NCBI GenBank assembly: GCA_030654635.1
Contig: JAURXE010000512.1
Location: forward strand, 1-13,137
Direction: 5' to 3'
Source of the DNA: Pseudomonas sp.
Lineage (GTDB): Bacteria > Pseudomonadota > Gammaproteobacteria > Pseudomonadales > Pseudomonadaceae
DNA length: 13,137 nucleotides
Both the position numbers and the translations under genes were made by a program. Shown here one piece after another: positions 1 through 6,884 of this stretch; position 1 is the stretch's first letter, and each line of letters starts with the position of its first letter. The notes under the pieces were generated by a model, which did not search any database, was not told where the DNA came from, and was given only the letters and a program-made list of their open reading frames with translations.

Positions 1-742
<742 letters not shown>

Positions 743-743
<1 letters not shown>

Positions 744-958
744 TGCGAAGGCTTAATCCAGATAAATTACTGCTGTCAAAATGGACAGCCAGCGCTCCGC
801 AAAATCGGGAAAAACATTTCCTAGTGACAGAACTGTTTTGCAATGAAGACGGCAGCGTCCAACAGCTTGAGCTACAAGCAATACTGACAAAACGCAGCGA
901 ACGCTTGGACTGGCAGGCGCTACAGGATGAGCAATGCTGGCTAATGGGCTGGAAGTAA
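743..958 (+). CDS. Small DUF2389/TIGR02450 tryptophan-rich family protein
   Basis: A 71-residue protein recognised by the family signature L-N-P-x-K-L-L-x-S-K-W-T near the N-terminus, then P-Q-N-R-E-K-H-F-L-V-T (residues 19-29), and a C-terminal W-L-x-G-W-K end. The conserved tryptophans are W14, W57, W66 and W70. The function of this family is unknown; it is small, soluble-looking, has no signal peptide or membrane segment, and is common in gammaproteobacteria. The start is the ATG in the TAATG junction with the upstream oxidoreductase, which indicates translational coupling and a shared transcript. The last codons form one arm of a long inverted repeat, with the stop codon in its loop. Full length and intact. 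Confidence 0.9.
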
Positions 959-976
959 GAACCCAGGCATTAGCCA
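938..976. terminator. Inverted repeat between convergent genes, possible bidirectional terminator
   Basis: Arms TGGCTAATGggCTGG (938-952) and CCAGgCATTAGCCA (963-976) pair over 9 + 4 bp with a small 2x1 internal bulge and a 10-base loop that contains the TAA stop of the DUF2389 gene. The repeat lies just before the convergent stop of the HerA-like gene at 982. There is no run of T on either side, so it is not a textbook intrinsic terminator. It may still stop or stabilise both converging transcripts. Confidence 0.45.
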
Positions 977-981
977 ACCAC

Positions 982-2472
982 TCAGCGGCGTTTCCCCCCC
1001 AACAAGGAACCGAGCAAGCCACGCACCAACTCGCGGCCAATTTGATTGGCCGCCTGACGTACCGCACTCTTCATCGCCTGCCCAGCCAGGCCACCCAGCA
1101 AGTCACCGGCCATCTCGGCAAAACCACCGCCCGCACTGGTCGTTTTAGCCGGATCAGGCGTCGTCACTGTAGCTGTGGCAGCTGCAGTACGCGCCAACAG
1201 CAACTCATAGGCGGACTCACGATCAATCGCCTTGTCATAACGCCCGCGCTGTGGCGACTGTGCCAGCAACTGCGCCCGCTCGGCGGCCGTTAGCGGGCCG
1301 ATACGCGATTGCGGTGGCGCAATAGCCACCCGCTGCACCATCGCCGGCGTGCCTTTCTCCTCCAGGGTGCTGACCAAGGCTTCGCCAATCCCCAGCTCGG
1401 TCAACACCGTCAAACTGTCGAACGCCGGATTGGGTCGAAAACCATCCGCCACCGCCCGCAGCGACTTCTGTTCCTTAGTGGTGAATGCGCGCAGGCCGTG
1501 TTGAATACGCAAGCCCAACTGCGCCAACACCTCATCGGGTAAATCGGCGGGCGATTGGGTGACGAAATACACCCCAACGCCTTTCGAGCGAATCAAGCGC
1601 ACCACTTGCTGCAAACGCTCCTGCAGCACCTGGGGGGTGTCGGCAAAGAGCAAATGCGCCTCATCAAAAAATAACGCCAACAGAGGTTTATCGGCATCGC
1701 CGCGCTCGGGCAATTGCTCAAACAACTCGGCCAACAACCATAATAAAAACGTCGCGTAGACCTTCGGCGCCTCGTGCACCAAACGGCTGGCATCGAGCAA
1801 ATGAATGCGTCCGCGGCCATCCGCCTCGGTACGCAATATATCTTCCAACTGCAGCGCCGGCTCACCAAACAACGCCTCGACACCCTGCTGCTCAAGAGTT
1901 GCCAAACGGCGCAGCAAGGCTTGTGCTGAGGCATTGGTAAACAGCGCACTGTCTTCGCCCAACAGCGCGGGATGGGCACTCAGGTGATTGAGCAAGGCTT
2001 TCAAATCTTTCAAGTCGAGCAGCAGCAAAGCCTCGCGATCGGCCACTTTAAACGCGGCATACAGCGCCGCTTGCTGGCTATCGCTGAGCTCGAGCAAATT
2101 GCCCAACAACAACGGCCCCAGTTCGCTCAACGTGGTGCGCAGCGGATGCCCACTTTGGCCATTGATATCCCACAGCGTAACGGGATAAGCCTGGGGCTGA
2201 TGCGCCAGCCACGGCATGCTGGCGATCCGCTCGGCCACTTTGCCCTGGGGATTACCGCTGGCACCCAGCCCGCACAAGTCGCCTTTGACATCGGCGGCAA
2301 ACACCGCCACACCGGCATCACTAAAGGCCTCGGCCAGGCGTTGCAAGGTCACGGTTTTACCGGTGCCGGTAGCGCCGGCAATCAAGCCATGCCGATTGGT
2401 CATGCGCAAGGCTTGGGCAACGGGCTGACCAGCAGGGTCGGCGCCAAAAATAAACGGGTTAGTTGCAGGCAT
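982..2472 (-). CDS. yjgR: HerA-like DUF853 P-loop ATPase (YjgR type)
   Basis: A 496-residue protein of the DUF853/HerA-FtsK-like P-loop ATPase family; E. coli YjgR is about 500 residues. Seen, numbered from the chosen start: Walker A G-A-T-G-T-G-K-T at 33-40, D-V-K-G-D at 61-65, a hydrophobic Walker B strand ending F-F-D-E-A-H at about 268-273, and V-Y-F-V-T-Q-S-P-A-D-L-P at 301-312, the sensor region typical of HerA-like motors. The C-terminal tail (about 430-496) is low-complexity Ala/Thr and Gly/Leu rich. The start is the ATG at 2472 because AGAGGA lies 8 bases upstream; an in-frame TTG seven codons earlier has no better ribosome-binding site. The family is a predicted hexameric nucleic-acid or protein translocase whose physiological role is not established. 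No NurA nuclease partner is adjacent, unlike archaeal HerA. It is divergent from the chemoreceptor and convergent with the DUF2389 gene. Confidence 0.92.
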   Translation of the reverse strand: MPATNPFIFGADPAGQPVAQALRMTNRHGLIAGATGTGKTVTLQRLAEAFSDAGVAVFAADVKGDLCGLGASGNPQGKVAERIASMPWLAHQPQAYPVTLWDINGQSGHPLRTTLSELGPLLLGNLLELSDSQQAALYAAFKVADREALLLLDLKDLKALLNHLSAHPALLGEDSALFTNASAQALLRRLATLEQQGVEALFGEPALQLEDILRTEADGRGRIHLLDASRLVHEAPKVYATFLLWLLAELFEQLPERGDADKPLLALFFDEAHLLFADTPQVLQERLQQVVRLIRSKGVGVYFVTQSPADLPDEVLAQLGLRIQHGLRAFTTKEQKSLRAVADGFRPNPAFDSLTVLTELGIGEALVSTLEEKGTPAMVQRVAIAPPQSRIGPLTAAERAQLLAQSPQRGRYDKAIDRESAYELLLARTAAATATVTTPDPAKTTSAGGGFAEMAGDLLGGLAGQAMKSAVRQAANQIGRELVRGLLGSLLGGKRR

Positions 2473-2489
2473 TTGGCCATTCCTCTGAT

Positions 2490-2516
2490 TCAAGCTTTAC
2501 TCAATTGTGCCGAGAA
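2490..2516 (+). promoter_or_regulatory. FliA (sigma-28) promoter for the chemoreceptor gene
   Basis: TCAAGCTT (2490-2497), an 11-base spacer, then GCCGAGAA (2509-2516). Against the recalled sigma-28 consensus TAAAGTTT-N11-GCCGATAA this is 6/8 and 7/8 with exact spacing. Transcription would start near 2524-2526, leaving a 5' leader of about 55 bases before the ATG at 2579. It fits a chemotaxis receptor expressed with late flagellar genes. It is a pattern match by eye, not a measured start site. Confidence 0.7.
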
Positions 2517-2578
2517 CCACAGCATACCCATGCGGCTCGCGCAAAGCTGCACAGCCCACATACAAGGAACTCCCCGCC

Positions 2579-4456
2579 ATGGCCATTAACCTGCAGTTTC
2601 GGCAAAAAATCCTAGTCGCCGCGTCGCTAGTGGTCGTCGCCGCCTTTTCCTTATTTGCCCTGTACAACGATTACTTGCAACGCACCGCCATCAGTGACGA
2701 CCTTGAAAGCTATTTAGGTGAGATGGGCGAGGCCACCGCCAACAATATTCAAAACTGGTTGTCCGGGCGAATATTGTTAGTCGAGAGTGTCTCGCAATCG
2801 GTCTCGAGCAACCCGGAACCGGCCGCAGTGGCAAGCCTGCTGGAACAACAAACCCTGGCAAAAACCTTTGTCTTTACCTATTTGGGCGGCAGCGATGGCA
2901 GCTTCATCATGCGCCCCAATGACGAAATGCCCGCCGACTATGACCCGCGCGCTCGTCCTTGGTACAAGGATGCCCGCAGCGCCGGCGGCACCACCCTTAC
3001 CGAACCCTATATTGACGCCGCCACCAAAGAGCTGATCATCACCATCGCCACCCCAGCCAAAGAAGCCGGCGTGGTGGGCGGCGACCTGAGCCTGAAAACC
3101 CTGGTGCAGATCATCAACTCGCTGAACTTTAACGGCATTGGCTATGCCTTTTTGGTCAGCGATGACGGCAAAATCCTCGTGCACCCAGACAACAGTCTGG
3201 TGATGAAAAACCTCAGTGAGCTATACCCCACTAACACCCCGACGCTGAGCAAAAAACTCAGTGAAGTGGAGCAAAACGGCGAGACCCGACTGATCACCTT
3301 CAGCCCGGTAAAAGGCCTGCCGTCAGTGACCTGGCATGTGGGCCTGAGCATCGATAAAAGCAAAGCCTACTCGATGCTCAGCACCTTTCGCACCTCAGCC
3401 ATTATCGCCACCGTCATTGCCGTGACCAGCATCATCTTCCTGCTCAGTCTGTTGATTCGCGTGCTGATGCAACCCCTGGCCGCCATGGGCAAAGCCATGC
3501 AGGACATCGCCAAGGGTGAAGGTGATTTAACCAAACGCCTGGAAATCCAATCCCAGGATGAATTTGGCAAACTGGCCGGCGCTTTTAACCAGTTCGTCGA
3601 GCGGATTCACACCTCGATCCGTGAGGTTTCATCGACCACCGCCCAGCTCAATCAGGTGGCCAAGTTGGTGCTCAACGCATCGACCTCGTCGATGGCCAAC
3701 TCCGACGAGCAGGCCAACCGCACCCACAGTGTCGCCGCCGCCATTAATGAACTGGGCGCCGCCGCCCAGGAAATCGCCCGCAATGCTGCCCAAGCGTCGA
3801 ATCAGGCCTCCGATGCTCGCCACTTGGCCGAAGATGGCCGTGAGGTGGTTGGCAAAACCATCCTCGCCATGAGTGAGCTGTCGAGCAAAATCAGTGCGTC
3901 CTGCAGCAATATCGAAACACTCAACAGCAAAACCGTGAACATCGGCCAGATTCTTGAGGTGATTAAAAGCATCTCCCAGCAAACCAACTTGCTGGCCCTC
4001 AACGCCGCCATCGAAGCGGCGCGTGCCGGTGAGGCCGGCCGCGGTTTTGCCGTGGTGGCCGATGAAGTGCGCAACCTCGCCCATCGCACCCAGGAGTCGG
4101 CCCAAGAAATCCAGCAAATGATTGAGGAGCTGCAAGTCGGCTCGCGCGACTCGATGATCACCATGACCGAGAGCCAGCGCTACAGCGAAGAAAGTGTCGA
4201 GATCGCCAACCAAGCCGGCGAACGGCTCGGCAGCGTGACCGAGCGCATCGGAGAGATTGACGGCATGAACCAATCGGTCGCTACCGCCACCGAGGAGCAG
4301 ACCTCAGTGGTCGAGTCGCTGAACGTCGACATCCACGAAATCAATCAACTCAATCAGCAGGGCGTCGAAAACCTGCAGGAAACCCTGCGCGCCTGTGATG
4401 ATCTGCAACAGCAAGCCGTGCGCCTGCAACAACTGGTCAATAGCTTTCGCATCTAA
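2579..4456 (+). CDS. Methyl-accepting chemotaxis protein, PctA-type dCACHE amino-acid receptor
   Basis: A 625-residue inner-membrane chemoreceptor. Order: TM1 about 10-29; periplasmic double-CACHE domain about 30-270; TM2 about 273-296; HAMP about 297-346; cytoplasmic coiled coil with the signalling tip at about 460-501 (core [20 protein letters not shown]). The sensor carries Y121, R126, W128, Y129, Y144, D146 and D169. This is the dCACHE amino-acid motif at essentially the PctA positions I recall (PctA: Y121, R126, W128, Y129, Y144, D146, D173), so binding of L-amino acids through their amino and carboxyl groups is likely; which ones is not readable. The ATG at 2579 is preferred: AAGGA lies 10 bases upstream and it gives TM1 right at the N-terminus. 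An in-frame GTG at 2507 lies inside the sigma-28 promoter. The C-terminus ends NSFRI with no CheR-tethering pentapeptide. PAO1 has three related receptors at this locus; only one is present here. Confidence 0.95.
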   Translation: MAINLQFRQKILVAASLVVVAAFSLFALYNDYLQRTAISDDLESYLGEMGEATANNIQNWLSGRILLVESVSQSVSSNPEPAAVASLLEQQTLAKTFVFTYLGGSDGSFIMRPNDEMPADYDPRARPWYKDARSAGGTTLTEPYIDAATKELIITIATPAKEAGVVGGDLSLKTLVQIINSLNFNGIGYAFLVSDDGKILVHPDNSLVMKNLSELYPTNTPTLSKKLSEVEQNGETRLITFSPVKGLPSVTWHVGLSIDKSKAYSMLSTFRTSAIIATVIAVTSIIFLLSLLIRVLMQPLAAMGKAMQDIAKGEGDLTKRLEIQSQDEFGKLAGAFNQFVERIHTSIREVSSTTAQLNQVAKLVLNASTSSMANSDEQANRTHSVAAAINELGAAAQEIARNAAQASNQASDARHLAEDGREVVGKTILAMSELSSKISASCSNIETLNSKTVNIGQILEVIKSISQQTNLLALNAAIEAARAGEAGRGFAVVADEVRNLAHRTQESAQEIQQMIEELQVGSRDSMITMTESQRYSEESVEIANQAGERLGSVTERIGEIDGMNQSVATATEEQTSVVESLNVDIHEINQLNQQGVENLQETLRACDDLQQQAVRLQQLVNSFRI

Positions 4457-4467
4457 GCGGGGGAACC

Positions 4468-4496
4468 AAGACGCGCTAACAGCCTTAGCGCGTCTT
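4468..4496. terminator. Perfect 12-bp hairpin between convergent genes
   Basis: AAGACGCGCTAA (4468-4479), loop of 5 bases, TTAGCGCGTCTT (4485-4496): a perfect 12-bp stem 12 bases after the chemoreceptor stop. Only short, broken T runs follow on either strand, so it is a Rho-independent-like terminator of moderate quality. The right arm also encodes the last three residues and stop of the convergent small ORF. Confidence 0.65.
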
Positions 4497-4700
4497 GCTG
4501 ATGGCTGTGCGCAGCAATTTTAGCGGTTCAGTCTCTACTGCAAGCTCAAGTGGCCCCTGCAATTGGAGCCACAGCTCGGCGGCAGCAGCAAAATCAGCGC
4601 CATGCTCGCCGCTTAGCTCACTGGGGTCATAACGGCTGACGCAACCTTCACCAAGCGTTGCCGGCGGATTAGAAGCGCCGCGGGCGAGCGGATCTTTCAT
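4485..4700 (-). CDS. Small hypothetical protein downstream of the CBS gene
   Basis: I do not recognise this protein. From the ATG at 4700 it has 71 residues, with segments P-A-T-L-G-E-G-C-V-S-R-Y-D-P-S-E-L-S-G-E-H-G-A-D-F and A-A-A-A-E-L-W-L-Q-L-Q; it has no membrane helix or signal peptide. The start is uncertain. The frame is open to an ATG at 4817 (110 residues, overlapping the CBS gene by about 65 bases), with another ATG at 4781. The ATG at 4700 is preferred because AGGTG sits about 6 bases upstream and the overlap is avoided. It follows the CBS gene on the same strand and probably shares the purU-CBS transcript. The stop lies in the hairpin shared with the chemoreceptor gene. Codon use resembles the neighbours, which supports it being real. 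Confidence 0.55.
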   Translation of the reverse strand: MKDPLARGASNPPATLGEGCVSRYDPSELSGEHGADFAAAAELWLQLQGPLELAVETEPLKLLRTAISKTR

Positions 4701-4752
4701 GACTAACACCTGATAGATGAGTTGCCCACAAGCCAACGGCGATATGCCATTG

Positions 4753-5178
4753 CTAACCTTTACCTGGTCCGCGCGGCGCATGCTGCGCAAAGGCCTTAAG
4801 CCCAAGCAGCACTTCATGGCGACTCACCAACCCAACTAAACGACCATTCTCCAGCACCGGAAAATGGTGGTGGCCGCCCCGCACAAAACGCTCGGTCGCC
4901 TCACTAAGGTCGGCCTGAGCGCTGACTGTTTCAACCGCAGTGCTCATGTAGTTGGCAACACTGCCACCCACCGCGTCATGGTAGGTGGCCGCCAAGATGC
5001 CGCGCAGGCAGTCCCCCTCGCAGAGCAGGCCAAGCAACTGACCATGCTCATCGACCACTGGTGCCGCCGCCACGCGATGCGCCAGCAACTGCTCAATAGC
5101 GAGCAATAAATCGGTATCGGCACGAAACGTCAGCGGATGACGAACCATGCAATCACCTACGCTGATCGACTTAAGCAT
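4753..5178 (-). CDS. Two-CBS-domain protein
   Basis: A 141-residue soluble protein made almost entirely of a tandem CBS pair (Bateman module). CBS1 is about residues 8-62 (V-G-D-C-M-V-R-H-P-L-T-F ... A-A-A-P-V-V-D-E-H-G-Q-L-L-G-L-L) and CBS2 about 77-129 (V-A-N-Y-M-S-T-A-V-E-T-V ... H-H-F-P-V-L-E-N-G-R-L-V-G-L-V-S-R). Such stand-alone pairs usually bind adenine nucleotides and regulate a partner; the ligand and partner here are unknown. The start is the ATG at 5178 because GGAG lies 7 bases upstream. An in-frame GTG at 5199 has no better site. It is 60 bases downstream of purU on the same strand, so co-transcription is plausible. A basic Gly/Pro tail (G-P-G-K-G) ends the protein. Confidence 0.9.
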   Translation of the reverse strand: MLKSISVGDCMVRHPLTFRADTDLLLAIEQLLAHRVAAAPVVDEHGQLLGLLCEGDCLRGILAATYHDAVGGSVANYMSTAVETVSAQADLSEATERFVRGGHHHFPVLENGRLVGLVSRHEVLLGLKAFAQHAPRGPGKG

Positions 5179-5238
5179 ACCGAAGCTCCAATTAAGCACA
5201 GCGTCGAACCCATCGAAGCCGCAGGCTGCGCAATGGAC

Positions 5239-6090
5239 TCAGTCGAACAAGACTGTTTTGTTGTCGTGAACCAGCACTCGATCTTCCAAATGCAAGCGTA
5301 GCCCACGCGCGAGCACTCTCTTCTCGACATCTTTACCCAAACGCACCATGTCTTCGATGCTGTCGCGATGGGTCACGCGCGCCACGTCCTGCTCAATGAT
5401 CGGACCGGCATCCAGCTCTTCAGTAACGTAGTGACAAGTTGCCCCAATTAACTTCACCCCGCGCAACGAGGCTTGGTGATAGGGCTTGGCGCCAACAAAG
5501 GACGGCAAAAAGCTGTGATGGATGTTAATCACCCGCTTCGCAAAAGCCTGACACAGTTGTGGCGGCAGAATCTGCATGTAGCGCGCCAGCACTATGGCGT
5601 CGGCCTGACTGGCTTCGACCAGGCGGGAAACCTCGGCAAAAGCCAGTTGTTTGTTCTGTGGATCAACCGGCACATGCTCAAAGGTAATACCGTGCCACTC
5701 CACCATGCTGCGTAAATCATCATGGTTGGAAATTACGCAGGGAATCTCGCAATCCAGTTCATTGCTATGCCAGCGATGCAACAAATCCGCCAGGCAATGC
5801 GACTCGCGACTGGCCATCAATATCACGCGTTTCTTTTGCGCCGAATCAGTGACCCGCCAGTCCATGGAAAACTCTTGGGCAATGGGCGCAAAAGCTTGGC
5901 GAAACCCGGCCAGATCAAACGGCAGCGAGTCTGCGCGAATCTCGTGACGCATAAAGAACCAACCATTCTGATTGTCTGAATGGTGACTCGCCTCGGTGAT
6001 CCAGCCGTTATAGGTGGCCAAAAAATTACTCACCTTAGCCACGATACCAACGCGGTCCGGGCAGGCTATAACCAGCCGAAAAGTACGCAT
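5239..6090 (-). CDS. purU: Formyltetrahydrofolate deformylase
   Basis: PurU hydrolyses 10-formyl-THF to THF and formate, supplying formate for formate-dependent purine synthesis and balancing the one-carbon pool. The 283 residues match the usual 280 or so. Seen: an N-terminal ACT regulatory domain (about 5-80; R-L-V-I-A-C-P-D-R-V-G-I-V) and a C-terminal formyltransferase-fold domain (about 88-275) with the catalytic triad N189, H191 (I-N-I-H-H-S-F-L-P) and D227 (E-L-D-A-G-P-I-I-E-Q). The formyl-folate loop H-S-F-L-P-S-F-x-G-A-x-P-Y is present. The ATG at 6090 has GGAG 8 bases upstream. It is transcribed away from mvaT and followed by the CBS gene. No riboswitch-like fold was recognised in the short leader. 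Confidence 0.97.
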   Translation of the reverse strand: MRTFRLVIACPDRVGIVAKVSNFLATYNGWITEASHHSDNQNGWFFMRHEIRADSLPFDLAGFRQAFAPIAQEFSMDWRVTDSAQKKRVILMASRESHCLADLLHRWHSNELDCEIPCVISNHDDLRSMVEWHGITFEHVPVDPQNKQLAFAEVSRLVEASQADAIVLARYMQILPPQLCQAFAKRVINIHHSFLPSFVGAKPYHQASLRGVKLIGATCHYVTEELDAGPIIEQDVARVTHRDSIEDMVRLGKDVEKRVLARGLRLHLEDRVLVHDNKTVLFD

Positions 6091-6123
6091 ACAGAAAACT
6101 CCAGAAACCCGGCAAAGATCTTC

Positions 6124-6152
6124 ATTCTAGCCAGTGACAGCAAAAACTTCAG
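6124..6152 (-). promoter_or_regulatory. Candidate sigma-70 promoter of purU
   Basis: On the minus strand, CTGAAG (6152-6147), a 17-base spacer, and TAGAAT (6129-6124). The -10 is 5/6 and the -35 only 3/6. It would give a leader of about 27 bases before the purU ATG. Weak but correctly placed. Confidence 0.35.
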
Positions 6153-6335
6153 TATTACTAAGCGGCAACTACTCATCCGTTAGGCCCATAGCACCCGAGG
6201 CGTGCACCCCTGCTTAACAATCGAGCGCAACAAACTGTAACAACACCGGCTAACAGCAAACGCACAATCGGTATCCGACTTAAATCAGTCCAGTTATGCG
6301 ACAAAGACTTACACAAGTATCTCTACTGGTTATTT

Positions 6336-6349
6336 AATAAGCGCTTATT
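6336..6349. promoter_or_regulatory. Perfect 14-bp palindrome upstream of mvaT, operator-like
   Basis: AATAAGCGCTTATT is a perfect palindrome inside the AT-rich tract. It lies about 23 bases upstream of the candidate mvaT -35 element. It looks like a dimeric repressor or activator half-site pair, but I cannot name the protein. It could alternatively be chance symmetry in AT-rich DNA used by MvaT itself. Confidence 0.4.
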
Positions 6350-6371
6350 TTATATAAATTCGTTTGACTTG

Positions 6372-6400
6372 TTTACAGATTGTAAGCGCCTGACTACTAT
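6372..6400 (+). promoter_or_regulatory. Candidate sigma-70 promoter of mvaT
   Basis: TTTACA (6372-6377, 5/6), a 17-base spacer, and TACTAT (6395-6400, 4/6). A start near 6407 would give a leader of about 40 bases before the ATG at 6447. The AT-rich DNA just upstream could act as an UP element or an MvaT site. An alternative TATAAA at 6353-6358 lacks a matching -35. Confidence 0.5.
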
Positions 6401-6446
6401 TACCGACACTACTCAACTGACCACTCGAACACCCATAGGAAAGCCA

Positions 6447-6821
6447 ATGTCCTTAGTCAATGAATACCGCTCAACCGAAGCAGCAATCAAAGAACTGCAA
6501 GCACACCTGAAAAGCCTGTCGGAAAACGACAAGCTCAAACAAGAGCTTGAATTTGAAACCAAGCTGCGCGCACTGATGGCTGAATATCAAAAAGCCCTGC
6601 CAAGCATCATCGCCATTCTTGATCCGCAAGCTAAAGCTGGCAAAGTTGCTCGCGCTAGCAAAACTACCGGCACCAAGCGTGCTCGTAAAATGAAGCAATA
6701 CAAAAATCCAAACACCGGCGACGTGATTGAAACCAAAGGTGGCAATCACAAAGTCTTGAAAGAATGGAAAGCCAAGTGGGGCTCCGACGTAGTTGAAAGC
6801 TGGGTCACCCTGCTCGACTAA
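6447..6821 (+). CDS. mvaT: MvaT, H-NS-family xenogeneic silencer
   Basis: MvaT binds AT-rich DNA, oligomerises and silences foreign and virulence genes. This copy has exactly the 124 residues of PAO1 MvaT as I recall it. Seen: an N-terminal coiled-coil oligomerisation region (about 1-60, starting M-S-L-V-N-E-Y-R), a basic linker (about 61-79), and a C-terminal DNA-binding domain with K-R-A-R-K-M-K-Q-Y-K-N-P (77-88) and the minor-groove loop K-G-G-N-H-K (97-102). R80, G99 and N100 are the residues expected to contact DNA. The start is the ATG at 6447: AGGA lies 6 bases upstream and the family N-terminus begins here; the in-frame TTG at 6369 would precede its promoter. The linker differs from that of P. 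aeruginosa, so the species is a more distant relative. Monocistronic, with a strong terminator. Confidence 0.97.
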   Translation: MSLVNEYRSTEAAIKELQAHLKSLSENDKLKQELEFETKLRALMAEYQKALPSIIAILDPQAKAGKVARASKTTGTKRARKMKQYKNPNTGDVIETKGGNHKVLKEWKAKWGSDVVESWVTLLD

Positions 6822-6836
6822 GCTGCCCTGCTATAT

Positions 6837-6863
6837 AAAAACGCCAGCATGCTGGCGTTTTTT
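6837..6863. terminator. Bidirectional intrinsic terminator, mvaT / sbcB
   Basis: A perfect palindromic stem ACGCCAGCATGCTGGCGT (6841-6858) is flanked by five A on the left (6837-6841) and six T on the right (6858-6863). It is a textbook Rho-independent terminator for mvaT on the plus strand and, through the A run, for sbcB on the minus strand. Confidence 0.93.
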
Positions 6864-6884
6864 ATTGCCTGGTCAAAAGCTCAA

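Larger units (their letters stand above)
6091..6446. other. Divergent purU-mvaT intergenic region, 356 bases
   Basis: This is the only gene-free stretch above 300 bases. The half near purU holds a weak sigma-70-like promoter for purU (6124-6152). The half near mvaT (about 6290-6400) is clearly AT-rich, with many TpA steps, a perfect 14-bp palindrome (6336-6349), a TATATAAA run (6351-6358) and a good sigma-70-like promoter (6372-6400). No convincing ORF, tRNA or small-RNA terminator was seen in it. The TpA-rich composition fits binding by MvaT, which in Pseudomonas is expected to repress its own gene; that is inference here. Confidence 0.8.

Noticed and set aside
1972..2589. 205-residue plus-strand ORF opposite the HerA-like gene
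   Set aside because: It is antisense to a clear P-loop ATPase, has no domain, is rich in Gln/Gly as expected from the complementary codons, and runs through the sigma-28 promoter.
3629..4273. 214-residue minus-strand ORF inside the chemoreceptor gene
   Set aside because: Complement of the signalling domain, with biased Gly/His/Ala composition and no recognisable motif; GC-rich third positions create long antisense frames.
5179..5238. Short direct repeat (TCGAA twice) and a CGCAG/CTGCG hairpin between purU and the CBS gene
   Set aside because: Too short to distinguish from chance and without a T run, so not reported as a terminator or operator.
6296..6337. 13-codon ORF upstream of mvaT that could be a leader peptide
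   Set aside because: No Shine-Dalgarno, and it lies upstream of the best mvaT promoter, so it would not be on that transcript.
6369..6446. N-terminal extension of MvaT from a TTG
   Set aside because: The known family N-terminus begins at the ATG at 6447 with a good AGGA; the extension overlaps the candidate promoter.
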